NCBI RefSeq assembly: GCF_027580225.2
Contig: NC_073340.2
Coordinates: 19,352,001 to 19,416,000 of the forward strand
Reading direction: 5' to 3'
Length of the DNA: 64,000 bases
From: Misgurnus anguillicaudatus
Lineage: Eukaryota; Chordata; Actinopteri; Cypriniformes; Cobitidae
Made by a program: the position numbers and the translations under genes. Below, piece after piece: positions 47,626-56,142 of the stretch (the first letter of the stretch is position 1; each line of letters starts with the position of its first letter). The notes below the pieces were generated by a model that saw only the letters and a program-made list of their open reading frames with translations, did not search any database and had not been told where the DNA came from.

Positions 47626-50600
47626 CTATTTTCATTTCATCTCTTATCCCATATATCCTGTCAGATCTGGACCCAACTTCCACTGTTCCACACTCCAAGC
47701 AGAGACCTTAAGAAGCCTATATGAAATGAGATGTGTTTCACAATTTATTTACACAGGAATAGTGGTTAATGGAGTCGGAGACATTACTATCACTCATGTG
47801 AAAGCAGACGCTGTTTATGGTAATCTAGTGCCATTTACTCTCAAAACAAGTAAGTTTAGTAAAGCAGTAAGTAAGCACTATGAATTATTGAACCAACTAC
47901 TTGTAACTCTATACCTGCCCAATTAGCAGGCTTTGACAGACATAATAACAAATAAGATTTAGTATTTCTTGCTTTTGCAAGGTGTTACGGCTGCAAAAAA
48001 AAAAACGTTTCTGCAATACACATGGCTTGTTTCATTTCCCAGCCATACAACATATGGACATAAAGACTCCTGAAACCAAAGTAAAATGTGTTTTCTGGGA
48101 TATTCGATTGATCGGGCCTTTAATGGGAAGGGAATTTAGAGCCTCGGCCTCTTAAAAGTTTTATTTAATAACCTATATGCTCTATAAATTTTTAAAGCTG
48201 GTCTCTGTTTACCACCAATCATTGATTCTAACATCTTCTATTCAATGAACCAGCAAAGTGTAAGCCAAGTGAGAAAGCCCATTTCAAACGGTAAAAGTCT
48301 GATTTAAGGTTGTTTATAAGTGTAAAAGTGGCTTTTTATAAATGCCTCTCAGAACTCATTTCTAATAAACCCTATTTGTATTTCGCGTTGCACGCCTGTT
48401 GTGCCTTTGGATGTGTTTGCGTGGGGCAAGGGGGCGAGTTTTTGTAGTGCTGTTTAAAAAGGGCAGATCACAACCGAGACACTGGTCCTCATTGACATGG
48501 AAACCACAGCCTCATGAACCAATAACATGAGGCTACAGACAAAAGACAAAAGAAGACAGTTGAAATAGGGAGTTGGCTTGCAACCGGGGACAATAAAATA
48601 CCGAGCAACTTTTGTGCATTGCAGACTGGCAATAGATATCAAGCAATCTACAAGCGCGGGAGTCAGTGTGCATGTGTGCGCGTCCCATACGTCCACGTTG
48701 TGTGGGCAGCGTTATCTTAAAGGGGCCAGAGCAGCTACGACTGATGTTCAGGGGCGATCAAACTGAGTGGTGATAAATTCTATCATGTTCCACAGTTCGA
48801 CACGATGTTCGTGTTGTGCTTATCAGAAACGCATGTTGAACTGCCCTCCGCAAACGCTTTAGACCAAAGTTAAAGTTCAGCATCTGTCGTCAATGCAATT
48901 GGGGGAAGAAGGTCAGCACGCATTATGTGTAGCGCTGTCATGAATTATGTAATAGATGACACAAGGCATAGGCGAGGCTACAATACATTAATGCTGGAGC
49001 CAGTAATTACTCTCATAGATAGACCAGAAAACTGGTGCATATATGTTAATACTACAACAGGTAAATATTACTTATGTCACTTAATAACAAAATGCCGCTT
49101 TACAAAAATTTTAAATAAAATCTTGACCGATAACTGTGGTTAATGGTTTACACGTGAGCTTATCTGCTGTGTGTACTTGTGTGTTTTAGATAGAAATGCA
49201 TTACAGTAGGGTGAGAGACAGAATAATGTGATGTACTGTAGGTCACAGGCACTCTTAAGTCAATAAAAACTTCACACCATCATAACTAAGCATGACAATG
49301 CTGAGTTTTCCACAAACATATTTATCACAGAACCGTCTCGGTTTGATATCATCAAAATATGAAAAGCAGCCAACCAAGGTGTAAAACAGGATGTTTACTA
49401 CGGTTAGGGTGTGAAGATGCGACACACACGAATCAAAGTAACAAGGACTTTTGATGTATGACGTAAACGATTAAAAAGCCTTTAAGAATGTCCAAGTGCC
49501 TGAGGGGTTTATAGAAGTGGTCACAGGCTAACCACCTTCACATTGCAAACCCATCATTGTTAGACTGACAAACCACAAAGCCATTTAAAATTACCCAGCA
49601 TGCTTTTTCGAGTGCCTGCCGTAGCACCACTTTGACTTGGATGCTGTTTTCCATTACACATTTTTGCTCCACATTTGACAACTTTGTCTTATATAACAAG
49701 GGGCCGTGGTCCATGGTATGTCGAGCTGCTTGGAGAGAGGCCACGGAAGGTCACTTCCTCCTATTAAAAACTCATCAAAGCCAGGCAGACCATGCCATGC
49801 TACTGTTGGATAATGTCTGCAACTCATCTTTGTCTGGAGTTTATAGCTTAGCATTAAGCTATGTGCCTATTTGAATGTACAATAGCTACACAAAGAAAAC
49901 TCATATATACAAACAATATAAACAGAAGCCGTATAGATAGTTTATTTGTAATTTTAATTGTGCATGCATTTAAATGGGTTGTCCTGAGAAACATAATGCA
50001 GTAATGTTGCAACAGGTGGCATATTCAGACTCTTCAAAATGATTCATAAGGCATGTATTGTGTTAACATATGTGGGATATCCTTAAATAAAAGAGTGATT
50101 AAATAAAAATAAAAAAAGAAATAAAATAGCTTGCAATGGTATGACTCTATTTGGGCTTTAATTATTTAATTACATAAATCAATAAAAAAGCATAATATAA
50201 CATGCAAATGCAAAATTAGCTTTATATCATTTGTTACACTTCACTTCATTTTTTAGAGAAAAATGAATGACGTCTCCAAGTTACGAGTCTTCATTAATAA
50301 TGCAAAAATAAAAAATAAAGTAAATGTTTTAATTGTATAAGAATGAAACAACCCGAACTCATGGTGTAGATTTTGACTAAAACAAAGTTTTCTTTAAAAA
50401 AAAAATACTATCCAAAAGGCATATAAACAGCATGTAACAGTTCATATAAACTTAAAAACATAAATCCAACTTCATGCATACGACTTTTTCTTCAACTTAG
50501 CCTTTTTAATTTGTGCATATTATGCTGTTGGGTGAACAGAGTACCTGAACTGAACCCATGAGCATTATAATGCATACCAGCTACAATATGTGTGTGTGTA

Positions 50601-50639
50601 GCAGAGGCACATACAGTACCCTCAGACACTACAGTATGT
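47626..50639. other. No gene recognised
   Basis: About 3 kb with no repeat termini, RNA gene or supportable exon. If the leftward exon candidate at 50922 is real, this would be first-intron sequence. Confidence 0.4.
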
Positions 50640-51240
50640 GCGGCTACAAACTAGGCCCCATACCCAGCACTACATACTCCACGCCGGCGACCTGCGCAAT
50701 GTCAGGCAAACAAACACGCGAAAGCCCGCGCCCATTAAACTCGCGAGACGCCTGTGGTGTATCAAACTGACGCGAGATCAGAATAATTAATTTGAGCTTT
50801 GCGGCTCGCGATCTGTCAAAGCGTGCAGCTAGCGCACATACTGGAACTAGCCTCGCGTGGCAAAACAACACGCGCGAATCTTACACGCACACGCGCGAGG
50901 GTTGTAAATACAGCGACTCACCTTGTGAATGTTTGGCGGGGTTTGACGCTGATTTGGAGGATCCCGAGAAGTGGAAATCCACTGCTTCGCGTATCCAGTG
51001 TAGAGACACGAGTGCGCACAGTGAACCGATACCTCCGCCGCGTGCCTTCAAACTAATGTTTCCTTCCTCCAAAGTCCCCCTTCTGCTATTTAGGACATGC
51101 ACTGAGCTTTTGGTCTTGGTTTTCCCCCTTGGTTGCGAAGGGGGGAGAAAAAGTGCTCTGGCCGGGCTGCCACGACAGGGATTTGAAATGAGGAGAAATA
51201 CTACGATCGCTCCTCCCTCCCAGTACAATACAGTCTCATG
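50640..51240 (-). promoter_or_regulatory. CpG-rich block, candidate promoter of a leftward gene
   Basis: The block is strikingly rich in CG dinucleotides (for example CTCGCGAGACGCC and ACACGCGCGAATC) against AT-rich, CpG-poor surroundings. It shows no transposon termini. The minus strand contains a consensus splice donor at its left part and pyrimidine/purine-rich stretches upstream. CpG islands mark many vertebrate promoters. Evidence is composition only. Confidence 0.45.
50922..51228 (-). other. Candidate 5' leader exon of a minus-strand gene
   Basis: Read leftward, the sequence ends CATTCACAAG and continues GTGAGTCG, a near-ideal splice donor (AG/GTGAGT) with the exon edge at 50922. It lies in the CpG-rich block. 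The frame open across 50881-51228 has no ATG start; the only ATG on this strand between 50922 and 51228 is followed within two codons by a stop. An untranslated leader exon is therefore more likely than a coding one. The right edge (transcription start) is not determined. I cannot name the gene, and no further exon of it was recognised to the left. Confidence 0.35.
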
Positions 51241-51329
51241 TACAGTACCATAGAGTGCGCATAAAACAATTTATTCAAACTATCTACCGCTCTCTACAGG
51301 ACTAACATTGTAAAATACTTGATGATGAT

Positions 51330-51331
<2 letters not shown>

Positions 51332-51410
<79 letters not shown>
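51332..51410. repeat. (CT)n microsatellite, about 78 bp
   Basis: An uninterrupted CT dinucleotide run, 3' of the CpG-rich block on the plus strand and upstream of the leftward exon candidate. Confidence 0.95.
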
Positions 51411-51413
<3 letters not shown>

Positions 51414-51677
51414 GGTATGAAAGCACAGGTTGTTGACGGAACTACTATCAGGCAAATGACAGTCAATCATTTATTCTGGTAAAAGACTTGCCTCTGTTGT
51501 GTAAGGCACTTATGTTTTAATACTCACTTCTGTTATAAGACGCTTATGTTATAATACTTAACTCTGTTATAAGATACGACAGTTAAGACCTCTGTTATAA
51601 GATATAAGTCACTTAAGTTTCAATACTCAACTCTGTAATAAGATAAAACACTTATGTTTCAATAACCTACCTTTGTT
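51411..51677. repeat. Diverged short tandem array with CTCTGTTATAAGA words
   Basis: Words close to CTCTGTTATAAGA and CACTTATGTTTCAATAC recur four or five times at irregular 30-60 bp spacing between 51493 and 51675, a decayed minisatellite. No gene. Confidence 0.55.
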
Positions 51678-51788
51678 TTAAAGGGGACATATCATGATAA
51701 TCTGACTTTTTCCATGTTTAAGCGCTATAATTGGGTCCTCATTGCAAGGCCATGCACAGACATTTTGAGGGGCAGTGGCCCAATTAAA

Positions 51789-51807
51789 GGGGGGGGGGGG
51801 GGGGGGG
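51789..51807. repeat. G19 homopolymer
   Basis: Nineteen consecutive G residues near the left end of the TTAA element. Length is likely polymorphic or uncertain in the assembly. Confidence 0.9.
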
Positions 51808-52597
51808 CACTAAGTGGGGTGGTATAATATGGCTTTAAAAAAATATGATTATTATTATAGATTATTAGTAGCTACTAAGACAAGTGATTATAATATACTT
51901 AATAACAAGAATTAAAGTGTGATAAACTGCTACTGTAAATATTCTATATGATTTACCTGCTGGCTTGATGGAGCTTTGAATCCATGTTTGCAATGTTGAA
52001 TGGCCTTTAGCAGCCTCCTTTTCCACTCTGTCTTATTTTTTTGTGAAGGCATTTTTTTGTATTTTTATTTATAAAGTGTGCCAACAATCACATATTTGGT
52101 GATATTTATGATCGGGTATTTTAATTTGATAAGACAAGAATTGTAATTTTAAGAATGAAAAAATTTTGTTCTAAGAGATGTCTATTTGATGTCTGCATTT
52201 ACATCTGCAAGATGTTGTTTTTTAATTGTTTGCTCATCTGCAATAAGTCTCTGAGACGTTTCCTAAAAGATGTCATATAGACATATTGAAGAAGTCTTTG
52301 ATTTAGAATGTATGTAAAACAGCTCTTAAGCAGACATCTTACAGAAGTACCTGTTTGCTTGCTAAGTTGTTAGCAATTTTAGAAGACAAAAACAAACTAC
52401 CAAATTACTAATTCAGCTGATCAACAACTGAGGTAATGTAATGAATCTACCTGTGAAGGCAACAAACTTAGGGATCTGTTGTCGCACTCTGCAAAGACCG
52501 GACACAGATTGTGATAGATGCACTGGAGCGGCCGGGAAAAGACGAAGTGGATTATCGGAATCAGTGGATCTTAAGCAAAGTAGTAACAGAACACTTT

Positions 52598-52612
52598 GGG
52601 GGGGGGGGGGGG
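52598..52612. repeat. G15 homopolymer
   Basis: Fifteen consecutive G residues, also inside the 51682-53645 element. Confidence 0.9.
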
Positions 52613-52682
52613 CTGTTGGTGGTTGATGAGAAGGGCACCTCCGCTGATGAAGGCAGAAAGGCAGTGACTTTATTTCATAATA

Positions 52683-53340
52683 AATGTCCATAGACTTCTA
52701 ATGAAAAAACATTTATGTTGTCAGTTTGCTGTATCCACTTGTGTTGGATTTTAAATTTAGATCAATGTTGGATTTTGAGGCCAGTGTCTGATTTTGACTT
52801 CAGGCCAATGTTGGATTTTGACATCAGACCAACTTACCCAATTTTGAGTAAATGTCAATGTGAATTATTTAATATCTGCAGAAACGCTTTAGGTTGTAAG
52901 CTAATATCTCATAATAAGTGTCTACAGACTTATACTGGAAAAAACATTTATGTTGTCAGATTGCTGTATCCACTTGTGTTGGATTTTGAATTCAAATCAA
53001 TGTTGGATCCTGACTTCGGATCAACATCGGATTTTGACGTCGGATCAACTTCAGATTTTGACGTCGGATTAACATGGATCCTGACGTCAAATCAACATGG
53101 GATTTTGATGTTAGACCAATGTTGGATTTTGACGTCGCATCCTGACGTCGGATCAACGTCTGATTTTGACGTCGGATCAACGTTGGGTCCTGATGTCAAA
53201 TCAACATCGAATTTTGACGACGGATCAACGTTGGATCCTGACATCGGATTAACATCAGATTTTGACGTCGAATCAACGTCGGATCAATGTTGGATCCTAA
53301 TGTCGTATCAACATTGGATTTTGACGTCGGATCAAAATTG
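52683..53340. repeat. Minisatellite with TTTTGACGTCGGATCAAC units, inside a 235-bp duplication
   Basis: From about 52978 to 53338 a unit near GGATTTTGACGTCGGATCAA recurs more than a dozen times with variations (TTGGATCCTGACGTC). The leader ACATTTATGTTGTCAG...CACTTGTGTTGGATTTT occurs at 52710 and again at 52945, so the array with its leader was partly duplicated. The open frame through it (52715-53341, DFDVGST-like repeats) is a by-product of a unit length near a multiple of three. Confidence 0.85.
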
Positions 53341-53649
53341 AAAAAAGTTGGGTGTAGGTCCTACGTCGGGCTTAGCGAAGTCCGACATTGTGAAAAATAT
53401 TTACGCCTGTTGCAACCATCTGAAACTACGACCAGACGCAGCTACGCTCAGGGTAGATGATGCGCGTCCCTTCGATGTGTTTAACCACAGTGATATTTGG
53501 ACGCAATTCTCGTTCACTATGGTTAAAAACTTACACTTACTGCCACCAGCTAATATGACAAATGAGAGCTTTCCTTCCTCACATTTACCAGTGCGCTCTT
53601 CCTCAAAATGCATGCGTCACAAAAAAGTCTTGTAATATGTCCCCTTTAA

Positions 53650-54157
53650 GATCTCATAAATGACACACCTTCCATATCTTTCATGTTTATACACGTATGG
53701 ATGAATATTCTCAACTATTTAGACACAGAATTGAATCAGACTACATTCTGCATGGCACTAGTTTTCAACAAATCATACACATTATCTCCAAACTATATTA
53801 AAATTGCAATGACAAGTAAAACAATGTAGAATTTAAGCTATGTTGAGGCTATGTAAAGCATGCTTTTAAATAACAGTTTGTAATTGATAGGAATTTCAGT
53901 GTTAGGACAAAATGTAATTTAGCATCCTGTGAATGGCACACTACGCACAGCAGAAAATTGTATCGCTTTCTTCGCTCAGGTGGTTTGAGTCTTCAGTTGT
54001 TTGTTTTATCCTTGTATGTTTGTTTCTCCTTTACTTGATTCTATCACATTATTTGCAAAAATCCATTAATTAAACTATAAAACCGATTTTTTTACAAAAT
54101 ATTTCAATGACAAATTGATCAATTATATACCTGAATTTTTTTTATAGTGTCCTACCA
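53650..54157. other. No gene recognised
   Basis: AT-rich; no supported feature. Confidence 0.4.
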
Positions 54158-54161
54158 TTAA

Positions 54162-54420
54162 AGGGATTTAAATTAAATTCTGTCATCATTTACTCACCCT
54201 AATGTTGTTCAAAACCTGTATGAGTTTCTTAAATTTGATGAACACAAAAGAAGATATTCCACATAGATGGTGCACACAGTTGGCGGTACGCATTGACTTC
54301 CATAGTATTTTTTTCTCCCACTAAGTCATTACCATCAACTGTGTGGTTACCATGGTTACCATAATTTATCAAATTATCTTCTTTTGTGATGCCCATTATT
54401 TTCATATTTGGGTGAACATA
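54162..54420 (+). repeat. TTAA-type hairpin repeat copy, right end eroded
   Basis: TTAA (54158-54161) then AGGGATTTAAATTAAATTC, TGTCATCATTTACTCACCC and GATGAACACAAAAGAAGATA, followed by the inverted ATTATCTTCTTTTGTGATG. Same family as 43761-45200. Confidence 0.65.
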
Positions 54421-54801
54421 ATGTATCATGTGTCGGGCTTTCTATGTCCCTTAATAAATAACACATTTTCAATATCGACCCTGACATATAATTGAACAGT
54501 GTGACCTTGTTGCTTTGCTAAGTTCATGTAATACTGTGCGAGCATATATAAAATAAACCAAGCATGCAGAGTTTTCAATTCAATTTCCAACCCACACTTA
54601 TAAGGGAACGGTTTGTTTAAAAAAAAAAAATCATTATTAAGTGCACTTTTTAAATTGTGTGATTTAATACAGTAGGCACTAATATGACAAAATGCTGAAC
54701 TTTTGAAAGCCAATATTTGTGCACCGTAGTAAAAAAAAAACTTGATCAAATGTAACTTTTTTATGAACGTATTATATAAAAATGATTTTAAGGCAAATTA
54801 G
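54421..54801. other. No gene recognised
   Basis: AT-rich gap; no supported feature. Confidence 0.4.
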
Positions 54802-54805
54802 TTAA

Positions 54806-55250
54806 AGGGCACCAATTATCCGATTCATGATTTTACATTTTCTTTGGTTTGTAAGTGTGTATAAGTACATGTTAACAACATGCAAAAGGTACAAATCCCA
54901 AAGTAAACGTAGACGCAAGTAATCATTTTCAATTTAAATCTCTTTTCAACAAACACACAGACTGTAGGCGACAATTTACTTCCTGGGCCTGTTGACGTGG
55001 ACACGACGGATCATAATTCCGCCCGCTTCTGACTCACACCCTGTTCAGGCCAATCACAACATAATGGTTAGCTGGCCAATCGGGAACACAGCGCTTTACA
55101 GATCAATGAGCTTTGTAATAAAACAGAGCGTTTGAGGAAGGCAGGGATATCTGGAGCAACAAAAATGTACAGTATGTGAAAAATAATGTGTTTTTTGAAC
55201 CATAAACCATGCAAACACATTGTATTATTACAAATACTTTTTACAAATAG
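54806..55250 (+). mobile_element. TTAA-type MITE (AGGGCACC family), right end missing
   Basis: TTAA (54802-54805) then AGGGCACCAATTATCCG. Internal blocks CATGATTTTACATTT, CAGGCCAATCACAAC and AACCATAAACCATGC match the copy at 42129-42641. The right terminus is absent or too diverged; the end is approximate. Confidence 0.6.
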
Positions 55251-55707
55251 CTGATTCGTTAGTCTATGTATTGGTCTGATTTAAAAAAAAATGAAAATAT
55301 GGTAAGAAAACCCACAGAAAAATGTGGGCTGGTACAGACAAGGCAGTGTCTTTCCTTAAAGGTGATTGGTTGTTTTAACTGGGGCTTTCTTTCCTATGGC
55401 TGCCATACTGACAGATAAAAAAGTGTACTATTATAAAAGAAATATACAGAGAATTGTTTACCACAGGAACAACTGTTTCTTTCGCATGAATTATACTTAC
55501 ATTATTTTATTACTTTTTAATTATTCTTAAGGTTTTTCTCTGGACAAATGCTAATGATGAATAAATCATTGTTATTCTTTAGAGCAAACAGAGCATATAA
55601 TTGGTTTCTAACTTAAGCCGACGTCAAAGATTTCTTTATCTTGGGTAAGAATGTTAAAAAGACATGTTTATATTTCTGCTTGCCTTTGGTGTTTTCTAAT
55701 CTATGTC
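55251..55707. other. No gene recognised
   Basis: Flank of the LTR element; nothing supported. Confidence 0.4.
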
Positions 55708-56038
55708 TGTTATGAACTCTGTCTGTGTACCCTGTCTTGTACTCTTATTTTGAAGTCATGTCTGTGTCATCCATGTCTGTAGTTCTTTGTAGTTCTTTTG
55801 TTCATTGGTCCGTGTGATGATTGTTCCCCAGGTGTGTCTTGTTTTCCCTGATTACTCTGTGTATTTAAGCCTAGTGTTTCCAGTGTCTGATGTCGATCGT
55901 TGCTCAATGTTATGGTGTTTTTTCGTGTTCCTGTCTCGTTGGATTACCTGCTATGTTTTTGTTTGTTTGTTGGTATTTTTAATAAACCTCACTGCACTTG
56001 GATCCGCATCCTGTCTTACCTGGATTTCACCCGTAACA
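55708..56038 (+). repeat. 5' LTR (331 bp)
   Basis: The LTR starts TGTTATGAACTC and ends CACCCGTAACA, with TGTTA/TAACA inverted ends and the canonical TG...CA. A TATA-like TATTTAA sits at 55862-55868 and a polyadenylation signal AATAAA at 55981-55986, giving a U3-R-U5 order. Compared with the 3' LTR I count three substitutions and one 4-bp indel in a TTTG run. Confidence 0.93.
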
Positions 56039-56142
56039 GAACGATCGACCGCTAAGGATCCAGCAGCAATTCCTCGCTCCCCTGTGTGTTTCCCCTCGTG
56101 CTTCCAAGGTTTCCCTGTGTTTGGTCCGACCCCGCTCACAAG

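Larger units (their letters stand above)
51682..53645. mobile_element. Long TTAA-flanked element (AGGGGACAT family) carrying a minisatellite
   Basis: TTAA at 51678-51681 and 53646-53649 brackets termini AGGGGACATATCATG and, inverted, AGGGGACATATTACAAG. The left 60 bp resemble the inverted right end of the 365-bp copy at 6104-6468 (CTGACTTTTTCCATGTTTAA). The interior holds a G19 run, a G15 run, a 235-bp direct repeat and a minisatellite. None of its frames encodes a recognisable transposase. Confidence 0.7.

Noticed and set aside
50881..51228. 115-codon minus-strand coding exon
   Set aside because: The frame has no ATG start, so I treat the stretch as a possible untranslated leader rather than coding.
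52715..53341. 208-codon plus-strand frame with DFDVGST-like repeats
   Set aside because: It is the translation of the GACGTCGGATCAAC minisatellite and its leader; the unit length keeps the frame open.
53348..53635. 95-codon plus-strand frame
   Set aside because: Falls in the right part of the TTAA element and shows no transposase or other known motif.
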